Shown here one piece after another: positions 34,919-46,396 of a stretch of 64,000 nt of DNA. The position numbers were made by a program, and so were the translations under genes. Below the pieces are notes generated by a model. The model saw only the letters and a list, made by a program, of their open reading frames with translations. It was not told the DNA's origin and searched no databases. Numbering within the stretch: the stretch's first letter is position 1; every line of letters begins with the position of its first letter. The stretch is from Epiperipatus broadwayi (Eukaryota; Onychophora; Udeonychophora; Euonychophora; Peripatidae), in assembly GCA_028023455.1 (NCBI GenBank), contig JAQFVV010006274.1, positions 3,036,001 to 3,100,000 of the forward strand. The letters run 5' to 3'.

Positions 34919-35475
34919 ATTTTATTTATGCATTGTGAGTTTGTCTTTACTAAGTACACTTGTACATTACATCTTGTTATCTTTCTGATGGGTTTGTGGT
35001 GAAGACTACTCCCATCCATCTTAGTTTAGGTATGCTGTCTTTTTGAACTGGAACACAGGGATTCAGATTATTTTTGTAAGCCTATCTGAGTTCCTGAACT
35101 AGATTTATTCATATTAAGTATAGCAAGCCATATGGTTCTAGGGAATAGTACAATTTGATGCAGATTCCCATATTTCTTAGTATGTATTTAGAACCATAGC
35201 ATATATATGTGAATCTAAAGATAACCTGTTATTTCCTCCTTATTAATTAACCATTCAGCCTTAGACTGAAACCCAAATCTTAGTTGCTAAACTGAATCTG
35301 AATTTTGCTTAAGCCCTAAATATTTGCTCAACTGTAATATATGTAACAGACATCTTAACACTGTATATAGTAATTATTTTGGCTAGATTACCTATTCATA
35401 TCATGGGCAAACAAATGTAAATAGATTTGACATATTAATTAAATATAAGCATAAATCTTATTAACCATGTAAATG
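33481..35475. other. A+T-rich DNA, no gene seen
   Basis: About 2 kb with short (TAAT)n and (TA)n tracts (34348-34372, 34890-34914). No motif was recognised on either strand. Confidence 0.45.
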
Positions 35476-35496
35476 TACACACACACACACACACAA
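35476..35496. repeat. (CA)n microsatellite at an RTE junction
   Basis: A (CA)n tract directly precedes AACTTTTTACAGCAGTGCTA, the first recognisable RTE sequence of copy D. Confidence 0.9.
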
Positions 35497-36367
35497 ACTT
35501 TTTACAGCAGTGCTACAAGAAGTATTTTGTGGATTAAAATGGGAAACTAAAGGAGTGAAAGTTATTGGAGAGTATTTAAGTCATTTAGATTTCGCAGATG
35601 ATGTAGTTATTTTTGCAAATAATGCTTCAGAGCTGCAGGAAATATTGCAGGAGTTAGCAGATGAAAGTAGAAAAGTAGGACTAAAGATAAATGTTAAAAA
35701 GACTAAAGTAATGTTTAATCGATTTGCTCAAAATATGAAAATAAAGATTGATCATGAAGAATTAGAAGAAGTTAACAGTTACAAATACCTTGGTCAGATT
35801 ATTAATACAGATGGAAACATAATGGAGGAAATTAATCATAGAATTAAACTTGGTTGGAGTGCTTTTGGTAGAAATAACTTGATACTAAAAGGAAATATGC
35901 CTATGTGTTTGAAAAGAATGGTTTTTAACAAATGTGTTTTACCAATTCTTACTTATGGATCTGAGACTTGGACACTTAATAGAAGAGCAATACAGAGACT
36001 TCAGACCACTCAAAGGAGTATGGAGAGATGTATGTTGGGAGTAACAAGAAGAGATTGAAAACGCAATGTATGGGTAAGACAACAAACAGGTGTTACTGAC
36101 CTTATTGAAAAAATTAAAAGATTGAAATGGAGTTGGGCTGGACATATTGCTAGAAGAGATGATAATAGATGGACAATTGAAATTTTAAACTGGATTCCAA
36201 GAGATTGTAAAAGACCCAGAAAGAGACCACATGTGAGATGGATGGATGAAATAAGAAAATGTGCAGGGGTGTTGTGGAGAAGAGAAGCTAAAGATCGGAG
36301 AAGATGGATTAAACTTGGAGAGACCTTCATCCTGCAGTGGATTGATAATGGTTGATGATGATGATGA

Positions 36368-36372
<5 letters not shown>
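35497..36372 (+). mobile_element. RTE-type LINE copy D, 5'-truncated, nearly intact
   Basis: One frame runs from 35510 to 36355 with a single TGA at 36056-36058. It covers the second half of the reverse transcriptase, with the catalytic FADD box (LDFADDVVIFANNA, about 35588-35629), and the LINE C-terminal block LPILTYGSETWTLNRRAIQR, KRLKWSWAGHIARRDDNRW and KRPRKRPHVRWMDEIRK. In copy E the same position has CGA, so the TGA is one C-to-T change. The 3' end is (TGA)n, the usual RTE-type microsatellite tail, followed by (TA)n. The endonuclease and first half of the reverse transcriptase are lost. Confidence 0.85.

Positions 36373-36400
<28 letters not shown>
36373..36400. repeat. (TA)n microsatellite at the RTE 3' end
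   Basis: Pure TA repeat directly after the (GATGAT)n tail of copy D. Confidence 0.9.
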
Positions 36401-36402
<2 letters not shown>

Positions 36403-36885
36403 GATGAGATCACTGTAATAATTATCTCATCCATTATGTAATGCCTGCATGCATTGACTCATATTACTACACTAAATTTATTGCAATTTTTGTTTTATTT
36501 ATTGCTTCAATAAACCTATTTAAAATATAACATTCATTTCAAATCTTTCTTGCTCAGAATCTAACTCCAATTTATTATTATATAAGTATGATATGCCTTA
36601 AAATTAATATTAGATTAACCTTAATTTTAAGTTGATTAGTGTGTTGAATAGTCTATTTTAACTCTCTAGTTTAATTATTGGTTCTTTTGAGTCTCATATT
36701 TCAGAAGAAATTGATACTCATGTGCAACCTCAGAAATGTCATTCATAAGGTGTTAAATCATAGAATACTGGTGAATGAGTTAAAGCTTGGTTGGATTTGG
36801 GATCTCACCATCCCATTTCAGTCATCTTTGGTATATTTTACCTGGACTCTGGATTTTGTTACATAAATGTATAAATCTGATTATT

Positions 36886-36975
<90 letters not shown>

Positions 36976-37513
36976 AACTTTTAGCTTTGTCAGTAAAGTT
37001 AAATTACCAGCCAAATAATTGTTAGTATTTTTAAAAAAAATTCAACAAGTTAATTTTATAGCAAGCCAACTTGTCAGGGCTTGATACTTAAATGTTAATT
37101 CATCCTCTAAGTCATTTAGAGAACTTTTATAAATCTTAATTCTCTTAAAAGTCATTTTAATATTTTTACTATAGTGCTTTAAAACAAATCTATAGTTGTA
37201 AATAACTTAAAATTGCTTAAATTAGGGATATTTTTACTCTGAATAATATTGAATTAATGTTAGAATAATATTAAAAATTAAAACTATTTTAATTGAGATA
37301 CTAGTATGTTAAAAGGCAATGTTAAAGTTAAACTTTAGCAATAAAGTTGAATCTTTAATGCTCTAGTGTTAGTAATTAATTTACATGCTTATAAAAGGCA
37401 TTTTTATTTAAGTCATTTGTTAATAAAAGTATATTTTATTAATGCTAATTATAATAAAGATTAATTCAGTTAAATAAGTTTTAAGATAGTTAATTAAAAA
37501 AGATAAAGAGTTA

Positions 37514-37546
<33 letters not shown>

Positions 37547-40126
37547 GGGCTATCAATTTTAAATAATAGAATGCAGTAATGAATATGTATGAGTGTGCTT
37601 GCATTGTAAATTTTATTCACTTCCTTGTTTTTAATATTAAAGTTATTCTTCAATATTTATTTTAAAAACATTTAAAGTGTTCTGCAAATTTACATGTTGA
37701 ATAATGTATAAAATTGGAGAAAGAATAATGTAAATTAATGTTTTGTTTTAAAAATAATGTAATTTATTACACAATATTTTGTTTTATTGTAATAATTTTT
37801 ATTTTATAAATAATTGTTTTAAAATGTAATATTTTCATTAAAGTCTAGACAATTATATAAATGAGTTTATTTTTAGCTATGTCTTCCAGGGTACCAATTA
37901 TCTTTAAACTCTAATGAATGAAGGTCAAGAAGGAGGTAATTCATATGGCAGTTTTAATCATCAAAAACAGTCACATGATCTGAAGTATAAAAGATGAAGA
38001 CCTGCACACACTGCAGAACTTTCTTACTTCATTACTTTTAATTAATTTCTTTATTTTTTGGTTGCAGAATTAATTATATTTTAATAATTTTCAGTTTAAT
38101 TATTTTTAATAAGTTTATTTGTTAAAAGTATTATGTATTGTTAAGTAAATTTTTATACAGGTGCTAAAGTTCTAAGCTGAAATTTACTAAGAAGTGTTAA
38201 TTCTACATTGCTGTAAAACATGATGGGAAGTTTAAATAAATATTTTTTAATATTGTTAAGTTATTTCCATCCAAAATTGCTACTTCAAGGGAATTTTCTA
38301 TGACTCATCATTCTTATTTAAGAATTTTTATTGATTCTTATTTCTTTAGTAACAGACAGAATTATCAGTGCAACATTTTCATGCAACATTAACACTATTA
38401 AAGATTTTATACTCTCTTAGTACTTCATAGAAGTTCTTAATAGTTTAAAATACTTTTGCTTAAATATTATAAGATGCTAAGAATAAGAAGTTTGTTAAAA
38501 AAATTAAATTCTTCAGCAATGTATATTTAAGTATCTTTATTTTAATATTGTCACATCTCGAAAATAATAGTTTTTCTTCAGAATAGTTCATCTTTTAAAA
38601 AATAAATAGATTTAAATTTACATAACTTGTTTAATGATAATGAAATTTAATAAATTACTTGCTTGCATTTTGAAATGGCATGTATTTATTGTTACCTTAG
38701 CAGCAGGATGGAAAATATTCACTCATAAAATTTTGTTTTATATCTATTTCATACTAGAGATGGAAAAATATTTCCTAAGTCCATGTAATTAAAATTCCTG
38801 ACTTAATCTTTTGTCTGAAAATTATTACCTGACTATTTATTTTAAAAATAATATTATACAATACTAATGAAACATTTATTCAAAAATTATCACTATTATC
38901 AAACTAAGATATATACTAAATAACAGGAAGAGGTATATACTCTATGAATAAAATATAAACACTCATTAAATTAATTATTCAAGCTTATCATTCATCTTGT
39001 TTTATTACAAATCCTCTCTATTATTTGTCTCATCATTATTATTAATATAATTATTAATTTTAAAAATCTGCACTACAACGAAACTTAGATTCTGTCCAAA
39101 GAATATATGTTACTGTACATTGTCTTTAATTTATATTTTCCAAGAACTTAATGAAAAACAATATAATATTGTACAAAATATTGTCAGTGCTTTATTTAAA
39201 TATTCTTTGTAAAAATTAAATGGCCATTAATGTATTGTGTGCTTGATGTTATTATGAAATCTATTGCTTATAGGAAATATTTCAAATGCTGTACATATAA
39301 TTTAAATTTGCTGTGTTTTCAACAAAAAGAAAAAATGTTGGTGTTTGTAGAATCATAATTGCAGAGACTGTATCCTGGTGAATGGTAGAACCTCCAGGAT
39401 GAAGGACTTTTAATTATGTATTTTCGATTTTAAGTTTTAATATTATGCTATTCTAATTTATTATATATTTTATTTTATTTATCTATGCATTTTGTCTGAT
39501 ATAATTTTATGCATTATTTTTAAGCTGCAATATCAAGAAGTTCATAGAATATTTACCTTTTATAATGCTATATGGTTTAAAGGGTTATTTGTCCTTTATC
39601 ATGAGTAATTTATTTACTTGAATGTATATGTTTATATTTAACAAGTGAAGATGGTATATGTTCTTATTGCTTATTTCAGGCCATGTTTTTATTAGGCCAG
39701 ATCTGGCAAATAATTTTATTGTCAGTTTTACAATATTTACTTAAGAGATTGAAGTGATAGTCTCTCTCTTGTTTTATTGTCCATACTTATCTTGCCATTA
39801 TATTTTTAAAAGGAACTTTGTCTTTCTTGTAGGTATTTATTTTGTTATTATATGTTTGCAAAGAGATTGAGTTGTGTTGCTTTTAATGTTATAATATATT
39901 CCATAAGTTATATCTTTTGTGTCTCATATTTAAGCATAAATGCCTTATTTAAGGCACCTATTATTGTTCCTAATATATTTTGATAGTTCATTCTCATTTT
40001 CCTTATGTTCAGAGACAAAGTCCTAGCATAATTTTTGCCCTCAAAATGTAGGTGCTCTCTTTTAAGTTCATGCCATCATTTATGTTCATTGCCTTATTTA
40101 TCCTTATCTTGTAGATATATTATATC
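36401..40126. other. Long A+T-rich stretch, no gene seen
   Basis: About 3.7 kb without a recognised motif. It contains a (TA)n pair at 36888-36972 and (TTA)n at about 37514-37546. Short open frames such as 36678-36866 show no family pattern. Confidence 0.5.
36888..36972. repeat. (TA)n array, interrupted
   Basis: Two long TA tracts separated by GTATATAATC; the whole block is nearly self-complementary. Confidence 0.9.
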
Positions 40127-40483
40127 ATGTATATGGAGAGATGTATGTTGGGAGTAACAAGAAAAGATCGAAAATGCAATGTATGGGTAAGACAACAAAC
40201 AGGTATTACTGACCTTATTGAAAAAATTAAAAGATTGAAATGGAGTTGGGCTGGACATATTGCTAGAAGAGATGATAATAGATGGACAATTGAAATTTTA
40301 AACTGGATTCCAAGAGATTATAAAAGACCCAGAAAGAGACCACATGTGAGATGGATGGATGAAATAAGAAAATGTGCAGGGGTGTTGTGGAGAAGAAAAG
40401 CTAAAGATCGGAGAAGATGGATTAAACTTGGAGAGACCTTCATCCTGCAGTGGATTGATAATGGTTGATGATGATGATGATAT
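40127..40483 (+). mobile_element. RTE-type LINE copy E, 3' end only
   Basis: The open frame 40127-40468 encodes the C-terminal 113 residues with MERCMLGVTRK, VWVRQQTGITDLIEKIKRLK and GETFILQWIDNG, with no internal stop. It is almost identical to the end of copy D (for example RDYKRP against RDCKRP) and ends in the same (TGATGA)n tail. It starts directly after TTATATCATGTAT. D and E are therefore young relative to copies A, B and C. Confidence 0.85.
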
Positions 40484-41889
40484 TTTGTATGAAGTCATGG
40501 ATGGTATACTGCCATGACTGATATTGTTATTCATTCTGAGAAATGTCATCTTTTCTTTTGTTGCATTCTTGAATACTCTTAGTTAGATTATGGATGGTTT
40601 TGATGTGTAGGTATGTTGTTTTTGTTGTGATTTGCCAGCATTGCAGAACATAAAACTGATAAATATTTTATTTTATAAACTAAAAATTGTATTCATGGGC
40701 TTTAATAAGTGATATGCATCATTTTTAGCATTTATTTCATTGCTGGATTGGTAAGATATACTTCATGTTTACATATTCTTATCTTTGAGACAACATTATG
40801 GTAGGATTGTAGTGTAAAAATGTAGCACTTTTTGTGCTAATACTAATATTAAAAAAAGCTTTCATTAGTCAGATGAAATTAGAAATAGTCAATTATTATT
40901 TAATCTGTAAAGTTTATTTCATTCTTATCTGTAAACTTTAAAAAGTATTTCTTCTCTGCAGTGAACTGTATAGCATAGTGTCTAAATAATTTATTTAGAA
41001 ATATGGTAGATTTCCAAGATTTTTATTTATTTAATTCTCTTTATTTTCAAAATAAATGTTGTTTTATATAGTATTTATATCATCATTAACACAATTATTC
41101 AAAAGTCTTAACATTATATAATTTATTATAAAGTTATATTTTATGATGATCATTAAGAATACATGAACATAAAATTCAATATAATAATCACTTTGTTCAT
41201 ATTGATCCATGGATGTGAAAAAAGCATCAAATAGATAGATTATTCATTTTTTTAAATTTAAATGATCACTTTAAACAATTGCATTAATAAAAAGAAGACT
41301 GTTTTAAAGATAAATTATTTACTTTAATCATAAGAGTATAATCAATTATACATCATGAATTTAAATGCTTAAATTATTTATCTCAAATTCATAAAGAAAA
41401 ATTTAATAGAAGTTATTAATAGACTATCCTGAGTGGCCATAAAATCCCTTATCCACTCATTGTGTTTGAATGAAATACTGGTATTTTTCTTTTTATTTCA
41501 AATTTAGAGTTTTTCATGTACTTTATTTTAATTAAAACATTTTCTTTAAAATTTATTATTACTATTGTCAGTTAGGCAGTCATTATCTTATGAATAAAAA
41601 TATTTTTCCTCATATTTATACTAGGATTTTATCCACTGCCTAATAATTCTTAAATGAGAGAAGAGTAAATTTTTAATATTATAAATATTTAATTAAACCC
41701 ACTTGAGATTTCACTATAACATAATTGAATACCAAATAAATTGTTTTGCAAAATAAATCATTTTAATAAACAATTATAAGAAAACATGATTGTTCCTTCA
41801 AAAATTAAATGTGGATCTGATCAAGGCAATGAGATGCTGATAATTATTATTAAACATCACATGATCACTATCTTTTATGCTAGCACATA
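40484..41889. other. A+T-rich DNA, no gene seen
   Basis: Nothing recognised on either strand. Confidence 0.45.
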
Positions 41890-42112
41890 ACTGTTATTAA
41901 ACAGACAAAACTCTCCATACAGCAGTGCTCTGTGCTAACCAGAGTAATCAATGGATGCCAAAGGCTTGTGATGAAGGCCACAAGCCAGAAACTAGTCTTG
42001 GGATACTAGATGAATAGACAATAGATGGGGATTTTATGCACAAGCCTTCTGGCATCCATTGATTACTCTGGTTGGCACAGGGTGGTGGCATTACTGTATG
42101 GATAATTATTAT
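41890..42112. repeat. Fold-back repeat C, compact copy
   Basis: The arms start near CAAAACTCTCCATACAG and end near TTACTGTATGGATAATTATT. They share ACCAGAGTAATCAATGGATG on the left and its reverse complement on the right. The middle contains AGAAACTAGTCTTGGGATAC and GATGGGGATTTTATGC, as in the 21622-22086 copy, but the arm ends bearing ATGATGTTTATTGG are missing. Confidence 0.7.
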
Positions 42113-42542
42113 TGGAAGTGCTGTAGTGAGAAGAGAAGTTAGAAAGATGAGGATTTAACATAACCTAACCATTATGTGATATATACTTCCAATATTAAGA
42201 GCCTCCATATAATGAATGAGAGTTGGAAATTTCTAATCCTCTTCAATTTTCCTAATGTGGCATATTATATTTATAATGTTCACTAATTGCTACTATTACT
42301 CTGGTAGCTTTTTTTTATTGCAGCATAAAACCCTTCTAAAATTAGCCATATAGTTTAGTAATTATTATTATTAGTTCATAGTTTATTATTGTTATTTTGG
42401 AGCTAATTTGGATATATTTGATTCTTTAATTTTTGGATTATAATTTTGGCTTGCCCAACTATTGGCTTCAGTTATAAGGTACAGAACAATCGTATTGAAC
42501 AGTGTAGTTTGATATTATTACTTATTAATATATATATATATA
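42113..42542. other. A+T-rich DNA ending in (TA)n
   Basis: No gene was recognised. The (TA)n at 42528-42542 is the left side of the LTR element's insertion site. Confidence 0.5.
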
Positions 42543-42996
42543 TTGAACCTGATTGAAATCCGGTTCAATGGTGTTGTTATTAAACAAAAAAAAAAAAGAA
42601 ATTTATTAAGCTTTTAATTTTAATTAAACGTAGAGTTTAAATTTGCAACATTATTTAAAAAGAATGCGTGTATCCAAGTATACACGTGTATATATGTAAA
42701 ACGGATTTTTTAAAAAATATTTATCGATTTATTTTAAAATAGTTTTCATATACCGCCTGTTTTTAAATCCATTTGATTTAAAAACAAGCTGGCTAGCTAA
42801 TTGCATTCCTGTTGCTTTTATTTTAATTATTGTAAACAATTTTTATAGCGGAGATTTGATTTTTATGTTGTTGTTTTCATTTCAATAAACCCTGGGTGGA
42901 ATTCTTAGATAGATTGAGCGGGAGATTAATATTTGCCCTGCCTAAGGCGAAGAAATTGAACAACAAGGAAAGTGTTTTGCGGGAAATGGAGCAACG

Positions 42997-43004
42997 TATA
43001 AATA
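42997..43004 (+). promoter_or_regulatory. TATA box in left LTR
   Basis: TATAAATA within CAACGTATAAATAGCCCCG. About 25 bp downstream lies TCAGTTAATTCATT, which could hold an initiator. It is conserved in the right repeat at 46850-46857. Confidence 0.6.
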
Positions 43005-44504
43005 GCCCCGAAAATTTGGAGTGTCAGTTAATTCATTGTTCGTTGATAGACAAGCTGTTTATCAAGTGAGAATTTATATCAGCATGGACATTTAATTTCT
43101 TAAAGGACATCAGCTGTGATTAAATACTTTTGCCTGCAACAAAATGAAAAATTCTATACTTGTTACCACCACCCGAATGGCTTGCTAACTCCACAAAAGA
43201 CGGATCCCTGACTTCCAAGTTTGCTCCAGTAATGCCTTGAACACCTAAAAGAAGCCGGAACCTCTCTACATCTACCTTGCTGCCTAAAGAACCTGAAAAT
43301 GAACTTAAGTAAAAGTGCGCACTCTACGTGAACTTTGTTTTACCGAAAGGTAACTATTTTCGTTTTTATTCTTCCCAGGGTAAATTAATTCTCATTAAAT
43401 CTCCGCTCAATCTAATCATAAATATGTCTTCTTAAATCAATATAGCCTCATATCTAATATTTGCTGTGTTTTCCAATATTTTATAGTGTGTCTTGGAATC
43501 TTAGTTTTAAGCTTCCAATTTGCTTTCAGTTTTGTTTATTGGAGAGTGACGAATGAGTTTTATATTTTATGCCTCGCTTTTGTAAATGCTTTAGCAGTCT
43601 TGTATATATATTTTTTTATGCTTACCTGTAATTATTTAGTATTCAATAATTAATTTGTAATTTTATACTCTGTGTTTACCCTAGTGCTTAACCTCCAAAA
43701 ATCTTTTGGCTGATGACTTTATTGTCTGATTTGCGTAGGTGGAGATTTCGTTTTTAAGATCTCTAAAAGCGGAAATTAAAATTGTGTTTTTCTTTGTAAT
43801 TTTATAAGTCGTCAGCAGGAAGATAAAATTTATCCTTTCTTAAATTACAGGTGAGCGATACTTTCGTTCTGCTAAAGTGTTTACAACTTTTAATATTCTC
43901 GTACTCATGTGCACTCTCCGATAGATTTATTTTTGTATTTATTACGTATGCTTTAAATTTATCAGAGCGTGTACTCAGAATTTGTTTGTAATTCATTTTC
44001 TTTTCTTTAATTGCTGGGGCAGACGGAACTGTTTTTCTAATTATTTGCTTGTCTCCTATTGAGACCTTTTCTTATTAATTTTAAAATAATTTTCGCCAAT
44101 CGTTTGGCTGGGATTCACCAGTTTTTTTATTGTTTTCTTCCTTTCAGTCATGTTTGTCGGTTGTTCTTGAGATGGATCAATCACCGTTATTTTAAACGTA
44201 GTAATTGGTGCAGTTCATACCGATATAAGGACATTCGAGATCTGACCATGCTTAGATCTCGGAAAGCTCATCGGCACTGGGTTCTTTGATCTATTTCAGG
44301 GGCATATGGTTTAAATATCTGAAAGTGAAAACCAATGTTTAGGTGAATCCTCTGCTGAATGAAATTTGCTTCCTCCCTTTTAAATTTGTTTATTAGAAGA
44401 TCAGTCAGTCTGTCATAGCTTTGCCTTTAGTATGTCTGGTACATGCCTGAGTTAACCCCCATCTATTGTGTCATAAACTTATATTTAATAATTTATTTTC
44501 TCAT

Positions 44505-44510
44505 AATAAA
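44505..44510 (+). terminator. Polyadenylation signal in left LTR
   Basis: AATAAA about 1.5 kb after the TATA box, with GT/T-rich sequence (GACGTTTGTCTTTGTGC) about 35 bp downstream. In the right repeat this would end the element transcript. Confidence 0.4.
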
Positions 44511-44894
44511 ATTTATGAAATATGTTTAAACTTAATTTGGCTGACGTTTGTCTTTGTGCTTTTGTCTCAATTGTCTAAACAATTTAAGATCTCTTGTTTC
44601 TCCCTGAGTCTAGTCGGCGCAAACCATCATCATCATCTATTCTGATCACAGTAAACAAATTTTCCAGACACGTAGTGGTCTGGTGGCGCCCTCTGTTTCA
44701 GAATAGATTGAGTATCCGGTATATAGGATAATAATTTTTAGCGCTACCAACGTGAGGCTTCGAGTTTTCAAACTCATGTGAGATTTTGTTTGGACAATTG
44801 AGAAAGATTTCAGGTGTAAGAGGCAAGATCTAGTAGGTGGAGGTTCGGTTTTGTTAATTATTGCATGTATTTTGGAGCAGTTTGGTAGAATGGG

Positions 44895-45145
44895 GTTCGT
44901 CTTTCTTTTTAATGAAATAATTTAGAAACTTAAAAAGCGTATTTTCAAAAAGTCTGTCGGAGTAATTTTATTTGAAGAGTTAAATATAGTTCGTCTTTCT
45001 TTTATATGAAATAAATTATAAACAGTAAAAAGCGTATTGTCTAAAAAGTCTGTCTAAGTTAATTTTTTTTGAAGAGTTAAATATAGTTCGTCTTTGTTAT
45101 GAAATAATTTATAGAAAACAGTAAATAGCATTTTATTGGCTTTTA
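44895..45145 (+). repeat. Tandem repeat of 94-97 bp in the element leader, about 2.6 copies
   Basis: Units start at GTTCGTCTTT at 44895, 44989 and 45086. Each holds a GAAATAA-rich block, AAAAAGCGTATT or a variant, AAAAAGTCTGTC and GAAGAGTTAAATATA. It lies between the candidate primer-binding region and the gag-like ATG and could be part of a packaging or leader structure. Confidence 0.75.
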
Positions 45146-45206
45146 GAGTTTAGATTTTTTGTTTTTTTTAAAAAGTTAGTATTGCGAATTTAATCTTTGT
45201 GTAAAA

Positions 45207-45872
45207 ATGGAAGTCAACGAAGAAAGCGACAGGGCGGCATGTGTAGAAGAAAGCCCTGTCTCATTTAAAAACCCTCAAATTGTAGAAAAAGAAGAAAGTG
45301 AGTCACAGATGATGATGAAGATGTTGATGAAGTTGGTAATAGAAATGAAGGAGGATATGAGTGAATTCAAGAAAAGTCAGCAAGCAATGATGGCAGAGTT
45401 TAAAGCGGAAATAAAGGAGGAAATTAAGCAGGTCCAACAGGCAATGAAGAAAGAAGTTAGTGAAGTTAAACAGGGCCAGCAGGCTATAAAGGAAGAAATG
45501 ATTATGGAAATGAGAGAGATGAGGGGAGAAATAATGGAAAAAGTAGTAGAAACTCAGGAAGTAGAAAAGGTTGAGGTCATAGAAGATATAGAAATTAAGG
45601 TAGCACAGGATTGTACTAGGCCAGAAAAGGTGGAAATAAAGTTAGAAATAAGCACAGATGGGTTACAAATAGAAAGTGTGGTGGAAAATCTAGTAAATGT
45701 AGATAAAGAAATAGAAGAAAGTTATAAGGTAAAAACAGAAAAGCAGGTAGAAGAGTCTCCGCGTGAAACTAAAAATAAATTGGTTTCAATAACTGTTTGT
45801 GTTGAATATGAATGTGAAAAGAAGAAAAGAGTTAAAAAAAGATTAAGAAATATGATTTTAAAGTGGAAATAG
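45207..45872 (+). CDS. Gag-like coiled-coil protein of the LTR element
   Basis: ATG at 45207 opens 221 codons. The N-terminus is acidic (MEVNEESDRAACVEESP). Residues about 30-125 form a long heptad-rich coiled coil with internal repeats of the type EFKAEIKEEIKQVQQAMKKE and EVKQGQQAIKEEM. An acidic tail and a basic end follow. No zinc knuckle or protease motif is seen. LTR-element gag proteins with long N-terminal coiled coils assemble the particle; by position this is the likely role. The frame is intact in an element with young LTRs. It ends at TAG 45870-45872, and a second frame overlaps (45836-46153). Confidence 0.6.
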   Translation: MEVNEESDRAACVEESPVSFKNPQIVEKEESESQMMMKMLMKLVIEMKEDMSEFKKSQQAMMAEFKAEIKEEIKQVQQAMKKEVSEVKQGQQAIKEEMIMEMREMRGEIMEKVVETQEVEKVEVIEDIEIKVAQDCTRPEKVEIKLEISTDGLQIESVVENLVNVDKEIEESYKVKTEKQVEESPRETKNKLVSITVCVEYECEKKKRVKKRLRNMILKWK

Positions 45873-46153
45873 AATGCATCTATAGAACAATCTTATTTAA
45901 AACGTTCAAAAAATGGGTAGAAGATAAAAATTTTCCCTTTACTAAGGTTGATATGCTCAAAAATAAAGTAGGAAAGGTTGAGGAATTGGGAAGTTTTGTT
46001 AAGAAAAAGATTCCATTATATAAGCTAGAAAATAGAGCAGAACGAGAAAGAGACAAGAGAAAATTGTATAAGCTAAGAAAATATAAGAGTGGGAAAGGAA
46101 CTTATTTTAGTAAGTTAGTAAAAGGAGTAAAAGAACCGCCGGACAAAAGTTAA
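45836..46153 (+). CDS. C-terminal continuation of the gag-like protein in another frame
   Basis: This frame is open from 45836, just after an in-frame TAA at 45833, and runs to the stop at 46151-46153. It encodes a very basic protein part with KVDMLKNKVGKVEELGSFVK and RERDKRKLYKLRKYKSGK. Its first ATG lies well inside, so independent initiation is unlikely. The two frames meet at a run of seven As (45834-45840). One lost or gained A, or ribosomal slippage there, would join them. The basic composition suits an RNA-binding C-terminal domain. Confidence 0.5.
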   Translation, partial: KKIKKYDFKVEIECIYRTILFKTFKKWVEDKNFPFTKVDMLKNKVGKVEELGSFVKKKIPLYKLENRAERERDKRKLYKLRKYKSGKGTYFSKLVKGVKEPPDKS

Positions 46154-46396
46154 GGGTTCAGCATTTAGCAATCGGACGGATTGTTTTTAATAAAAATAAA
46201 AAAAAAAAAATTTTGTTAATGAATTACGAGAATGGAGAAAGGTTTTGATTCAAATGAAATATTGTTTTGTTTTTCATGAGTGCGAGGCAAACGTTCGGCC
46301 GAATTTCTAAGAATATTTTTAAAGTGTTTATAGTTTAAAAAAAAAAAAAAAAGTTACAGGAATGTTTTTTTTTTTTTTGATCACGTTTTGAGGCAG
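46154..46396. other. 3' untranslated part of the LTR element
   Basis: A and T homopolymer runs (46198-46210, 46338-46352, 46366-46378) and no clear polypurine tract. GAGGCAG directly before the right repeat is the only purine-rich hexamer-scale candidate. Confidence 0.5.

Larger units (their letters stand above)
42543..44723 (+). repeat. Left 2.2-kb long terminal repeat
   Basis: It begins TTGAACCTGATTGAAATCCG, a near-palindrome closed by GGTTCAA, and ends GAGTATCCGGTATA. Compared with 46397-48587 it shows only scattered substitutions and a shorter (TA)n at about 43602, so the insertion is recent. The open frames at 43802-43996 (minus) and 44059-44289 (plus) recur in the other repeat and have no recognisable product. 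Confidence 0.75.

Noticed and set aside
43802-44289. Open frames in the LTR (minus 43802-43996, plus 44059-44289), repeated at 47666-48153
   Set aside because: Identity between the copies is explained by LTR duplication. The residues show no known motif, and the frames lie after the TATA box in what should be untranslated LTR RNA.
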